Origin: Spiroplasma cantharicola
Lineage (GTDB): Bacteria > Bacillota_I > Bacilli_A > Mycoplasmatales > Mycoplasmataceae
Length of the DNA: 64,000 nt
Direction of reading: 5' to 3'
Assembly: GCF_001281045.1 (NCBI RefSeq)
Contig: NZ_CP012622.1
Span: 558,001-622,000, forward strand
How positions within the stretch are numbered: position 1 is the first letter of the stretch; every line of letters starts with the position of its first letter. The position numbers and the translations under genes were made by a program. This document shows positions 52,260-62,617 of this stretch, one piece after another. Under the pieces are notes generated by a model. It saw nothing but the letters and a program-made list of their open reading frames with translations. It was not told where the DNA came from and made no database searches.

Positions 52260-53969
52260 TTAATTATAAATTATTTTATTAATATAATTGCTAATAATTG
52301 ATTTTATTGGTGAAATAGCTTTAATTATTTCTATGCAAATATCTCTATAACTATTAAAATCTTTATTATTTTTAGCACTTTCTAATCTATTGATCACATT
52401 TGTTTTCTTATTAATATTTTCAAAATTATTTAAAACTTTATTTTTTAAACAAAATCCTATTTTTGGTAGTAATTCTTTTTTTGTAAACGCAATAGCTAAA
52501 ATCTGTTCAAGTTTAACTTCAGCTTGAAATAAGTCTCATGTTTTTAATGCAAAATAATAATCTTCGATTAACTCTTCTAAATCACTTTTATATCTTGCAA
52601 AAAAATTATTATTTGAAGTTAAAATTAAATTTTCAATTAAATTTACTAGTTCAAGATCAACTGCAGTGAAAAAATTTATTTCTTTTTGGATTTCATTTGA
52701 AATAGTTAATCAATCGTTATATTGTGAATCTTTAATTATTTTTAATTTTTCAACAACATTTAAATACAATTGTGTATCTGTGTTATCTGCTATTTCTAAC
52801 ATTTTAATTAGTTTTTTATAAAATAAAATGCACTTAGTTTCAACTAATGGATCAAATGTCTTATCTTGTGATAAATCAATTTCATTATAATTTTTTTTAA
52901 CTTCTTTTATATTTTCATAAGGTTTTGTTTCTAAAGATTGTTGATTTTGTTGAATTTCACTAGTTTTATTTTCTTCAAAATTATTAATTGTATTCATTGA
53001 TTCAAACTCCCTTTTAGCTTCTCAATTAGTAATATTTTTAGCAATTTCAGCTGTTTTAAAGTCATTAGTTTCTAAATTTTTGCTTATCTCAGAATTTTTT
53101 ATTTTAATATCATCTTTATAAATTGATTTATCAATTAAATTTTTTTCATTAATTTTAGGTTTCTTAACTTTAACATATTGATCTGCCAATGATGTACCTG
53201 TTTGCAGATCAAATGCTTTCAAAACTGCAATATTAATTGTTCACCAACTGCATTCACCAAAAATAGCACCTATAAAGCCTAAAAATAATGCAAGAAATTG
53301 AATGATAAAAGGCATCATGAATCACATTATTTTATCAATGATTTTATAAACTTCTTGAGGATTATTAACTCCTTGTAAATTCGAAAATCAACCATAAGAA
53401 AATCAATAAATTTGTCCAAATTGCCCTTCTAATTGGTTTACAATTTTGATTGTAATAGCTTCGTCAATTTCTATAAAATTTGAAATACTAAATTGTAATG
53501 ATACCCCCATAAAAAATGGTGAAGCAGATAATAAAGATAAAAAAGTTGTTAATGTCAATAAAATTAAAAAAACTCAAACAAAAATTATTGTTATTTGATA
53601 ACTTCGAATTGGTCTAACGATTCTTGAAATTCCATTTTTATTTTTAATTTTATAACCAATATAATAAGTTATTAATCGACTAGTTAAAAATATAATTGCT
53701 AATAAACTAAGAGACATTGGTAAATAACAAATTAAAAATATATTTGGATTAACTATTCACGATTTGCCATTATATAAAAACATTGATAATATATTTTGAT
53801 AATTTTCTTGTAAAATTGCATCATTAATAGTTAGAATATTATTTTTACTTATTATTGGAGATATACTTAATAAAATAGTATAAATTAATATCAAAAAAGA
53901 ACAAACTATTAAAGCAATAATCATAAATTGCGATTTTTTATTATTTTTTAAAATCTTAAATTTGCCCAT
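52260..53969 (-). CDS. Large membrane protein with a long cytoplasmic C-terminal domain
   Basis: A 569-residue protein, split by about ten TGA codons in the standard code. Hydrophobic helices lie at about residues 16-40, 75-95, 120-145 and 205-235. Between helices three and four is a soluble loop rich in aromatic residues. From about residue 245 to the end is a charged, helical cytoplasmic domain (KSIYKDDIKIKNSEISKNLE). It resembles the 486-residue membrane protein at 59769-61229 only in general design, not in motif. AAGGATG precedes the ATG. Not recognised. Confidence 0.68.
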
Positions 53970-54037
53970 AACATAACATCCTTATAAACTATATTAATTA
54001 TATAATATTTTTAACTTCTTTTTATAGAATGGTTTTA

Positions 54038-54066
54038 AAAAACTCTATTTTGTTAATAGAGTTTTT
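54038..54066 (-). terminator. Terminator of the 54066-55106 gene
   Basis: AAAAACTCTATT and AATAGAGTTTTT arms with a five-base loop; the A-run on the left gives the U-run for the minus strand. Confidence 0.7.
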
Positions 54067-55106
54067 TAATATTTAATAAATTGATCAAAATCTGATTTTA
54101 AATCTCTATATGTTAAACAATCATTAATTAATTTAACTTGATTTTCAATTAATTCAAAAACTGAAAATTTAAATCTTTGTTCACCAGATAAGTAAATGCC
54201 ATCTTCTTCAATTTTATGCTCTGGTGATAAACAATAAGGTAGGATTTCTTTATTAATAACACTTTCGTTGAAGTATTTAAATAAAGGTCTATACTCACCT
54301 CTTCCAGGTCCTAAATTAACCAAACCAATTGCTACTTTTGGATCTATTACAAAAATACTTAAAATATTAATTTTTGTTCTATCATCAATAAAGTTTGCAA
54401 TAGTTTTATTTGTTAATAAAAATGTCTCTCTATCTAAATCAGATATTCTAAAAAATTTAAAGAAAGTATTATTAACAATATTGTGGAAGTATATATCTAA
54501 AAATTTGTAGTTTTGAGTTACTAAAATATCATAAGGAATAATTATTCTTTTTTGATATTCTTGTAAATCAAAATTTATTGAAGAGTCTTCAACATATTCA
54601 TATAGACTTTCAAAAGTTCTTTTACTAAAAATATAATCATACATTTCAAAAAGAACATAGCTAATTACATCTAAAATTATTAATCGATATTCTTTTTGAA
54701 TATCTTTATTTAAAACATCAAAAATTCTATATTTTTTATTAGAATTTGAAAATGAATATTTATACTCACCATTTATTATAGTTATCAAAAAATAGAAATA
54801 TTTTAAGAAAAGAACCTCTTTACCTGTAACTTCAATATTATCTTTATTTTTTTTAATTCTTTTATCAATAATTGCTTTAGCTACTTTTGATATTTGATTA
54901 AATTGTTTTAAAATTTTTTTAACATCATAATTTTCATAATCACTAAATAATACTTCAATAAAAGGAACATTATCCATCTTAATTTCTTCAACTTTATCAC
55001 TTACAAAATCAATGTATTTAAAACAAAATGACCCATCTTCTTTTTGGGTTAGCCAATTATTTAAAAAATCAGTTGGTAAAATTAAGTTTCTTTTTATTTT
55101 TTTCAT
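54066..55106 (-). CDS. Protein of unknown function, DUF4238-like at low confidence
   Basis: A 346-residue soluble protein with no Cys motif or signal. It opens KRNLILPTDFLNNWLTQKED, and the C-terminal third reads TNKTIANFIDDRTKINIL followed by IDPKVAIGLVNLGPG and PYCLSPEHKI. This order recalls DUF4238, whose members start 'HyVPqfyL-nF' and end with 'nPv...PLSP', but the resemblance is from memory and weak. It follows the 92-residue protein by 13 bases with AAGGAG between them, so the two form an operon. The only Trp is TGG; the neighbouring pseudogene uses TGA. Confidence 0.65.
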   Translation of the reverse strand: MKKIKRNLILPTDFLNNWLTQKEDGSFCFKYIDFVSDKVEEIKMDNVPFIEVLFSDYENYDVKKILKQFNQISKVAKAIIDKRIKKNKDNIEVTGKEVLFLKYFYFLITIINGEYKYSFSNSNKKYRIFDVLNKDIQKEYRLIILDVISYVLFEMYDYIFSKRTFESLYEYVEDSSINFDLQEYQKRIIIPYDILVTQNYKFLDIYFHNIVNNTFFKFFRISDLDRETFLLTNKTIANFIDDRTKINILSIFVIDPKVAIGLVNLGPGRGEYRPLFKYFNESVINKEILPYCLSPEHKIEEDGIYLSGEQRFKFSVFELIENQVKLINDCLTYRDLKSDFDQFIKY

Positions 55107-55119
55107 ATTAGCTCCTTCT

Positions 55120-55398
55120 TTATTCATTTTCTATTAGTCATAATTGTTTTGTTGGTGAAATTGGTGTTGCTGTAATGATAGTTTTTTGAATTTTATCAAC
55201 AACAAAGTAAACTTCACTTTTTAATGTTTTTATATAGATATGTTTACTAGTTTCAAAACTATAAATTGATTTTGCAATCATTTTTAAAATTTTATCTTTT
55301 AATTTAAATTCCTCTTCATCTTTAAGTCTAAGCCTTTGTCTTATTCTTTGAATAGAATGAGTTGAAAAACCATATTCATGCTTATAATAATAACTCAT
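55120..55398 (-). CDS. Small basic protein, DUF4258/RelE-like at low confidence
   Basis: A 92-residue protein. GFSTHSIQRIRQRLRLKDEE (about residues 10-29) resembles the 'sxHAxxRixeR' start of DUF4258-type small proteins, and YFVVDKIQKTIITATPIS near the end would be the last strands of such a fold. AAGGTGAGG precedes the ATG at 55398. The end continues beyond a TGA Trp to TAA at 55120-55122. It is cotranscribed with the 346-residue gene. A toxin-like RNase is one possibility; no partner antitoxin is recognisable. Confidence 0.6.
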
Positions 55399-55696
55399 AA
55401 AGTACCTCACCTTTATGATTATAAAGTTTTTTTATATTACATTAAAGTAAAAATAAAAAAAGGTTATATAAAAAATGTAAATTACATATATCTTATTAAG
55501 AATTTTATTTTTTTACAAAAAATAAACATGAAATATAAATTATATATTAAACTAACTAGTTCAACAGATTTTATATCATTTTCTTACTCTTTTAGGAAGC
55601 AAAGCTGAATATTCATTGACTTCTTTGCCTATCCTAAACTGTACCTTGAAAGATAGTCTAGTTTTTTGTATTAAATTATTTATCTATTAAGTCATA
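55399..55696. other. AT-rich stretch without a recognisable gene
   Basis: No open frame with support on either strand. A short minus-strand segment near 55560-55620 reads NEYSALLPKRVRKWYKIC between stops and may be a fragment of a lost gene. The promoter of the 55120-55398 gene should lie in the first 60 bases. Confidence 0.4.
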
Positions 55697-56733
55697 TTAA
55701 AAACCCATACTAAAATATGACCAAATTTCAGATTTCTTAATTATTTGTCTACTATATCAGCTACCAGGTCAACCATAATTAACGACATATTCATTTCTAG
55801 AATCATTATAACCATATATAACTATTGAGAATGCTCTTCTTCTTTAACAAAAAATGACAATAAGACACGTCTGTCATATTTTTTAATTCAATTTTCGGTT
55901 TTGAATTATGGAATCAACTAACTGAATAATCATAATTTTTTTTGAATTGGCACCTAATCATGTCTTCATTATTTTTTTAATACCTTTTCCTTCTCGAATG
56001 TTATAACATCTTCCACCATATTTATCTGATACTTTTTTATACATTAAATAAGAAATTGTATTTTTATTGCCGCTACCACTTTCATTATGAAATATACTTC
56101 TAGAATCTAATTCTGATTTATATATAAATCAGAATTAGAATATAAATTATATTTTTAAAAAACTGGAGAATAATTTATTAACATATTAAGAGCAATATAT
56201 TCACACAACCCTGTTCATCATGATGAATCATAATTAGAAAGAACTCTACATGTCAAACTTGATTTGATGATATTTTTTCTATTCATTTTCAATTAGTAAC
56301 TAAGTGTGAGAATTCTGCAATTTCTTTTAATAACCTTATTTTGACTATTTGAATAAAGGTTAATTTTGCTTTTTTCTATTTTTTTATAATTATATGTAAA
56401 TTGCACTTCTCCTGTAAGAGTTGGTTGGTTATGTCCATCAATAACTCTAATAGTGCAAGAATCATTTGTTGGTTCATTAACGAAAATTAGATGATTCAAT
56501 GGTACTGATCATCGTCAATCTATAACATTTTTATGTGCCCTTTCGATCGCATAATATATAGTTTCAATACTTGGAGTATCTTTAACTCCTGATATTAAAC
56601 CTAAATCAAATATTTCAAATTCATCTTTAAAAGTATGATCAATGATTGGCCTTGTATCAAAACATGAAACAACAGTTGATGATGAAGAAATAACTAAAGA
56701 AATCCCTCCTAATAGACTTAATAATTTTTTCAT
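55697..56733 (-). pseudogene. Frameshifted lipoprotein / papain-like cysteine peptidase
   Basis: The intact first part (56293-56733, 146 codons) has signal MKKLLSLLGGISLVISSSST with lipobox VVSC|F and runs into a stop after NKVIKRNC. Further pieces in shifted frames read AEFSHLVTNWKWIEKI, TCRVLSNYDSSWWTGLCEYI and ALNMLINYS, DKYGGRCYNIREGKG, WFHNSKPKIELKNM, and at the end IVIYGYNDSRNEYVVNYGWP ending SYFSMGF and a stop. G-x-C-E-Y-I-A-L and YGY-D--N-YVVNYGW fit a C1/C39-like peptidase (Cys, later His, then Asn/Asp). At least three frameshifts make it inactive unless the sequence has errors. Confidence 0.6.
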
Positions 56734-56750
56734 TTTTTACCCATTTTCTA

Positions 56751-56803
56751 TAATATTTACTAAAAATATTTTATCATTTCAAAAATATTTTTAGTAAATA
56801 TTA
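56751..56803. repeat. Perfect 22-bp inverted repeat upstream of the lipoprotein pseudogene
   Basis: The arm at 56751-56772 begins TAATATTTACTAAAAATA and is the exact reverse complement of 56782-56803, with a nine-base loop. It lies 18 bases before the start of the minus-strand lipoprotein, overlapping its expected promoter. Confidence 0.7.
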
Positions 56804-56891
56804 CTTTGAATTTTATAAAGTTTTAATAATTTAATATATGTCATATTAAATTAATTTAAAGCAACAATAATTATTAACAAAAAAACAAAAA

Positions 56892-56914
56892 AAAAGTACT
56901 TAAAAAGTACTTTT
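56892..56914 (-). terminator. Terminator of the fructose-type PTS gene
   Basis: AAAAGTACTT and AAGTACTTTT arms with a three-base loop. The A-rich left side gives a U-run for minus-strand transcripts arriving from 57002. Confidence 0.65.
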
Positions 56915-57001
56915 CAAATTAAAATTAACTTTCTACTATCTTACATTTTATACAACTTAAAAAATCCTCATATAAAATTAGATAATAATTTTTCTTTTTT
57001 A

Positions 57002-59047
57002 TTAAGCTTTTCTTGTTTTTTTATTTTTGTCACTTTTACTATTTTTTTTAAAAATTGCTTTAAAACTATCTTTTGAAATTCTACCTTTTGTTTGAATTTC
57101 TACCAATATTCTAAATAAAATTATATGACATATAACTCCAATAATTATTGCAATTAAATATCAAAGTATTCCAATAAAGTTTCCACTTTTATCTGTAACA
57201 CCTGCAAATATTGCAATAATTGGACCACCTCAAGCTCCAACATGACCTTGAACCATAAATGCTCCTGCTATCATCCCAGCAATTCCTGAACAAATTATAT
57301 TTGGGATAATTATTGCTCATTTATATTTAATTGCAAATGGAATTGCACTTTCACTTACGCCCATTACTCCTAATACTGTTGCATTTATTCCTAATTCTTT
57401 ATCATCTTTAAAAGTTGATCTAAAAATCATTGTTGAAATTCCTGCTCCAAGTGGAGCTACTGCAAAAGCAGCAGCAGCACATCCCATTGCTAAACCACCA
57501 TCAACTGGTATCATAGCTGTTGCTCCAAAGGAAGCAATTTTATTAATTGGACCACCCATATCAACTCCAGATAAAAGACCAAGAACTAATCCCACTAATA
57601 TCATACCTACTCCTGCATTTTCTAAAGCAAGAATTCCTGTATATAAATAACCAATAGCAATTCCAATTAATGGTCCAAATGTAAACATTCAAACTACAGC
57701 AAAAATTAATGTTAAAAAAACTGGAATTATAATAATTGGCATAATTGGTTGAATATATTGATGAATTTTTCATTTTGTATTAATTCATTGAACTGTATAA
57801 CCAACACTTAAACCAAAAATAACTGCTCCGAAAATATTTAATGGTTGCATTACAGAATTTATTGAAACCATATTACCATTTTGTCCTTCTACAAGGATAT
57901 TTTGAAAATATCCTTGTCATACAAGAGAAGGATTATTTCCAATCATTGTTAATATAAAAGCAGGTGCAATTGCAGCTCGACCCGCAATTGAATTTGCAAT
58001 GTAAGCTCCTGCTATTGCCATCATAACTGAAAATCCTATATTTGAAAATTCATTTAAATGTCACATAAATTTGACTCATCCAGTTGAATCTGGGGTCAAA
58101 GTAACTTTTGCAGCATTTGCAATACCCGCTACGATTGCAGAAGTTAAACCTGCAAAAACAATGAAAGGTATCATATAAGAAATTCCTGCCATTAAGTGTT
58201 GAACTAAACTTTGTTTATTTTTATTTTTGACATTAAATGATTTATTTTTATTATCATTTGTAAAAATAGTAGATTCTTTAATAGAATTTTTTAATTCTTC
58301 CTCAGCATTTCTTAATGCTTTTTTTGTACTTACATTATAAATTTTTTTTCCAATAAATCTATCTTTATCAACAGAAATGTCAACTGCTAAAAATATAACA
58401 TCAGCTTCTTTAATATCTTTTTCTGTTAATTGAAATTCATGACCCTTTTGACCCTGAGTTTCAATTTTTACATTTCACCCAAGATTTTCTCCTGCTCGTA
58501 ATAAAGCTTGTCTTGCCATATATGTATGCGCAACTCCCGTTGCACAAGCAGATACACCAACAACGTTAACACTATTATTATTTGAATTTTTATTTTCTTG
58601 TTCCTTTATATCAAATGACTTTAAAATATCAGTTTTAGTTTTTGAATTAATAATTCATGCTTTAAATTCATCAATTAATAGTTTTGTTGAAATTTCACTC
58701 AATATTGCTAAATAATTTTCATTTTCATTTTCTAAAACCATTAATGCAAATATATACTTTGTTGGTTTTCCATCCAATGAGTTTCATTCAACATCATTTT
58801 TTAATTTTACAAAAATACAAGAAGATCTATTTATTTCTTTTATTCTTGCATGTGGAATAGCAAATCCATTTTCAAATCCTGTTGTACTTTCAGACTCACG
58901 TTTTTTAAAACCATTAATTAATGATTCCTTATTTGAAACAATCCCTAATTCAAATGCTTTAGATGAAATAAAGTTAAAAACTTCTTCTTGTGTATTTAAC
59001 TCTACATCTAAAAATATTTGTTCTTTGTTAAAAATATTTTTTTCCAT
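57002..59047 (-). CDS. fruA: Fructose-family PTS transporter, domains IIABC
   Basis: A 681-residue transporter importing fructose or a similar sugar as a 1-phosphate. IIA (residues 1-145) has the phosphorylated His in FAIPHARIK (about 66). IIB (about 165-265) has the Cys in GVSACATGVAHTYMA, with Ala where Pro is usual. IIC (about 295-650) has several helices and VDMGGPINKIA, typical of FruA. The C terminus is Lys-rich. About nine TGA are Trp. No fruK or regulator is adjacent. The 5' region holds an inverted repeat and an A18 tract. Confidence 0.92.
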
Positions 59048-59060
59048 ATCTTTTCTTTCT

Positions 59061-59113
59061 ATGGTTATAAAAACTTATAACCATATATATGTTATAAAAA
59101 AAAAAAAAAAAAA
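59061..59113 (-). promoter_or_regulatory. fruA upstream region: inverted repeat and A18/T18 tract
   Basis: ATGGTTATAA (59061-59070) and TTATAACCAT (59075-59084) form a perfect inverted repeat 14 bases before the start codon. Beyond it are TATATAT and an 18-base homopolymer (A at 59096-59113 on the + strand). The layout suggests an operator or leader hairpin, with the homopolymer near the -35 position. Confidence 0.5.
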
Positions 59114-59174
59114 CCAATATTTTTTTCCAAAATATAATAGTTTTTTAGAAAAAAATCTTAGTAATTTTATAACT

Positions 59175-59669
59175 TTAATAATTATTTTTTATTAAGAAAC
59201 TCTTAATTTCTCTTCCAGACCTATATTTAATATCCAAATTTTTACTAATTAATCTATGACAAGGAATTAGCAATAAAATTGGATTTTTTCCCATACACGA
59301 AGCTATAAAACGTGTATGATCTGATTTCTTAATATCTTTTGCAAAATCAGAATATGTTTTATATTGTCCATAATCTAATTTACAAAGTTCTTTTAATATC
59401 TCTATTTGTTTTTGCGTTAAATTTGGTAAAAATAAATCTTGAAAATCTAATTCTATTTTTTCTTTATTTTCAAACTTTCTTAAAAAATTAATATATTTAA
59501 TAAACTCATCATCTTTTATTACATTTCTTATTGTATATTTATTATAAAAATCATGAATATTATCTTGTTCAAAACCAATGTAACTTAATTTATCGTTAAT
59601 AATACCAATTTTAACAATTTTATTTTCAAACATTGTAATCTTAAAAATTTTTAAAATATTTTCAACCAT
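59175..59669 (-). CDS. ogt: Methylated-DNA--protein-cysteine methyltransferase
   Basis: A 164-residue suicide repair enzyme that removes alkyl groups from O6-guanine. The active-site motif LLLIPCHRLISKN (about residues 132-144) has the acceptor Cys. The family HTH reads KTYSDFAKDIKKSDHTRFIA with the conserved Arg, and ASCMGKNP follows. The C terminus KYRSGREIKSFLI matches the final G-x--K--L helix. GGGTGA lies before the ATG. No Trp. It follows a membrane-protein gene by 99 bases with a terminator between. Confidence 0.93.
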   Translation of the reverse strand: MVENILKIFKITMFENKIVKIGIINDKLSYIGFEQDNIHDFYNKYTIRNVIKDDEFIKYINFLRKFENKEKIELDFQDLFLPNLTQKQIEILKELCKLDYGQYKTYSDFAKDIKKSDHTRFIASCMGKNPILLLIPCHRLISKNLDIKYRSGREIKSFLIKNNY

Positions 59670-59698
59670 TCATATCACCCATTTAAATTATATTAAAA

Positions 59699-59720
59699 AA
59701 ACTCAACATCTGTTGAGTTT
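59699..59720 (-). terminator. Terminator of the 59769-61229 gene
   Basis: AAACTCAACA and TGTTGAGTTT arms; six A residues on the left give the minus-strand U-run. Confidence 0.7.
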
Positions 59721-59768
59721 GTCAATATATTTTAAATATTAATTATATTTTTATTTATAAATAAATGA

Positions 59769-61229
59769 TTAAGCATCTTGATCTTTTTCATCATTTTTAT
59801 TCTTATTATTATGTTTATTTTTTCCATTCTGAAGTTCAGCTAAAAAGTCATCAATATCTTTCTTATCTTCATAGATACTTTGATCCATTTCGTATTTTCT
59901 ACCCTGCATTGCTTCTGCAATCATTGTTTGATATTCATGATTTGCTTTTGAAATTTTATCTCTATCTAATTTTGGATTTAAACATAGAGTTAAAATAATT
60001 GTTCCAGCTGTCATTAAAAGTGAAACAAAGAATAATCAGAATAATACTTTAGCTCCTGTCATATTAAATGAACTATTTATTTCACTTAATAATTCTTTAA
60101 TACCACTTTGATTTAAATTATATCAGTCACTAAAGTTAGCCTTTTCCCCCTGTTGTTTCGCTACATTAAATAACGAACCGCTTAACTGAGAAAGTGGTAC
60201 ATCAGAACCAAAAATATATGAAAATCCTTTAATAAAACTAAAAGCCATCATAATCAAAAACATTGATGGAATAACTAGTGTCATTCCAGGAATAATAAAT
60301 TTTTGTCTATAAGTTTTAGGCGGCTGTACAATAGTATAAATAGTTCATGAAATAATTAATGCCATAATAATAATATAGGCAATACCCATACCACCAGCTT
60401 GCATTCCTAATGAATTTGCAAAAAGTCAACCCATTTTGTCTACTTTTTCACTACTTAAAAATTCTTTCCACTGCTTTTGAAATTCTTGAGAAAATCCAGC
60501 AATACTATTAAATTCATTATCAATTAAATAAGGTTTTGCAACTTGAACAAAAATAGATAATACAATAAATAATAATGTAAAAATCCCAATTGAAATTGCT
60601 AATGAAAGTTTTAATCATTTAGTATATTTTGGCTTATTATTATACGGATAAAATCTTGGATCTTGTAATGGATGTAAAGGTACAGTTCCCATAAATGGAT
60701 TACCTTGTGCACTTTGTGCACCAGCCATATTTGAATAATCAGGTATTTCAGTATTGGGTTTTTCCTTTTGTTTATCAACTATTTCTGGTTCAATAACTGT
60801 TTTTTCACTACTCTTTAGATATTTCTCTTTCATTTCATTTGAAATTTTTGAATTTTCTTTAACAAATTCTTCTGATAATTCAAAACTTTCATCTGTTAAA
60901 GTATCTCTTGCTATTTGCAAGTTATTAAAACAATAAGTTTGTAAGTAAGTAATATCACTTAGTATGTCGTCAATAGTTTTGTTATCTGGTTTTACAAATT
61001 TTATTTTTTCTTTAGTAATATTTACCAAAGATTTACCAAAAATAGGTCCTCATTTTTTATCTTTAAAACTACAATTTTCATCTATTTCTAAAATCAATAA
61101 ATTATTAACTAACTCAATTACTTGCTTTTTATAGTCTAAGTTATTTAATAACTCCACTCTTAGCTTTTCATCTTTTATTAAATTTGCTAATAAAAATATC
61201 GAATTTTGATATATCTTGTTAGCTTCCAT
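59769..61229 (-). CDS. Large membrane protein of unknown function
   Basis: A 486-residue protein. Residues 1-190 are soluble and helical (KIYQNSIFLLANLIKDEKLR), ending in a Pro/Tyr/Asn-rich linker (HPLQDPRFYPYNNKP). Four membrane helices follow at about residues 205-230, 270-290, 305-330 and 385-410. The C-terminal 75 residues are a charged cytoplasmic tail. About eight TGA are Trp. The ATG at 61229 follows AGAGGTTAAAAA and the gene starts 19 bases after holA, so it is in the holA transcript. Not recognised. Confidence 0.68.
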
Positions 61230-61248
61230 TTTTTAACCTCTATTCTCA

Positions 61249-62202
61249 TTAAATATTGAACATTTTTAGCAATTCAATCTCTGGAATAATTTTATTGTCA
61301 AAAATTCCACCTTTTATATTCTTTTCAAGTAAATATAACAACTTAATTTTATCATTTATTTGTTTAATATTTAGTTTATTTTGTTCTAATAGTTTAGAAA
61401 TTCGATATGGGTTTGCTCCTAGAGTCGATGCAATTTCTGAATTGCTCATTTTTTCCTCTTTTAATAAAATTATATTTCTTAATGTAACTAAATTACTTGC
61501 TAATAAAGCTAGAAAAGAAAAAATATCATTGTTCATTTCCATATAACTAGATCATTGTTTTAAAAAAGTTTTAATATCATTTGAAATAAAACAATTTGCA
61601 ATTTCAAAACTATCAAAATTATTATATTTTGATGTAATTTCATCTATTAATTTTTTTGTTACTTTTTTTCGCAATGCAATTATTTTATTAATTTCATTTG
61701 TAAAAACTTGCATATCATTTGGTAATTTATCAAGAAATATTTCTATTGAATCACTGTCAAATTCTATTTTTGCATTTTCTAATTTTTTAGTTACAATAGC
61801 TTTTTTTTGTACTAAATTTGGTTCATCCAATTTTAACATTTTGCATTTTTCATCAGTTAATTTTGCAATCTTTAATTTCTTTGAAAACTTATCTGAATTT
61901 AAAGTCATGATTACTTCAACTTCACTATTATTTTTGTTTAAAATTTGCTCTACATATTTAACATCATAATCCTTATGCAATTTAACTTTTGATTCATTTA
62001 CAAATCAGCAATCATTTATGATAATAATCTTCTTAGTTGAAAAAATAGAATATGTATTAATTTCTTCAATAATTTTTAAAATTGAATCGTCAATAAGTGA
62101 ATATTCAAAAATTTCATATTCACCATCAGTATTAGCTTTTTGACTTAACTTATCAATTTGCTTTTTAATTAAATAATTATCATTAGAATATACAAAGAAC
62201 AT
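61249..62202 (-). CDS. holA: DNA polymerase III delta subunit
   Basis: Clamp-loader subunit of 317 residues. The N terminus MFFVYSNDNYLIKKQIDKL is the degenerate P-loop region of HolA. IYSFSTKKIIII-type strand (INTYSIFSTKKIIII) and LDKLPNDMQVFTNEINKI (the delta 'g-d---l-nEl-KL' motif) follow. The C-terminal part SFLALLASNLVTLRNIILLK and IASTLGANPYRISKLLEQ is the classical 'hPf---K' helix bundle. Two TGA are Trp. AATAGGTGATA precedes the ATG. Divergent from rpsT, as in Bacillus. Confidence 0.88.
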
Positions 62203-62260
62203 ACTTATCACCTATTAAGTATAATTTACCATTAAAAATTAAGAAAAAATATAATTTATT

Positions 62261-62289
62261 TTGAATTAAATATTTTTTTACTATATACT
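62261..62289 (+). promoter_or_regulatory. Promoter of rpsT
   Basis: TTGAAT at 62261-62266, a 17-base spacer and TATACT at 62284-62289, 45 bases before the start codon. Confidence 0.55.
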
Positions 62290-62333
62290 CTATTTGTATA
62301 TAAATATCTTGTTTAGAGGGGTGAATTACGAAA

Positions 62334-62576
62334 ATGGCAAATATTAAATCACAAGAAAAACGTATTTTAACTAATGAAAAATCACGTTTAGCTAACAAAG
62401 CATTTAGAAGCTCAGTTAAAACTGCAATTAAAAAAGCTTTAATTGCAAAACAAGAAGATTCTAAAGAAAAAGAAGCTTTAATTAATGAAGCAGTTAGTTT
62501 ATTAGATAAATCAGTAACAAAAGGAATTTTTAAAGCTAATAAAGCTGCAAGAGAAAAATCAAGATTAATGAAATAA
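62334..62576 (+). CDS. rpsT: 30S ribosomal protein S20
   Basis: An 80-residue basic protein of the small subunit. ANIKSQEKRILTNEKSRLAN and FRSSVKTAIKKALIAKQ are diagnostic, as is GIFKANKAAREKSRLMK at the end. GAGGGGTGA lies about 11 bases before the ATG. Standing between holA and comEC it keeps the Bacillus gene order. Confidence 0.96.
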   Translation: MANIKSQEKRILTNEKSRLANKAFRSSVKTAIKKALIAKQEDSKEKEALINEAVSLLDKSVTKGIFKANKAAREKSRLMK

Positions 62577-62591
62577 TTGATGCAATAATAT

Positions 62592-62617
62592 AAACTTCTT
62601 TTAAAAGAAGTTTTTTT
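62592..62617. terminator. Bidirectional terminator between rpsT and comEC
   Basis: The near-loopless palindrome AAACTTCTTTTAAAAGAAGTTT is followed by T residues. The last codons and stop of comEC lie within it. Confidence 0.8.
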
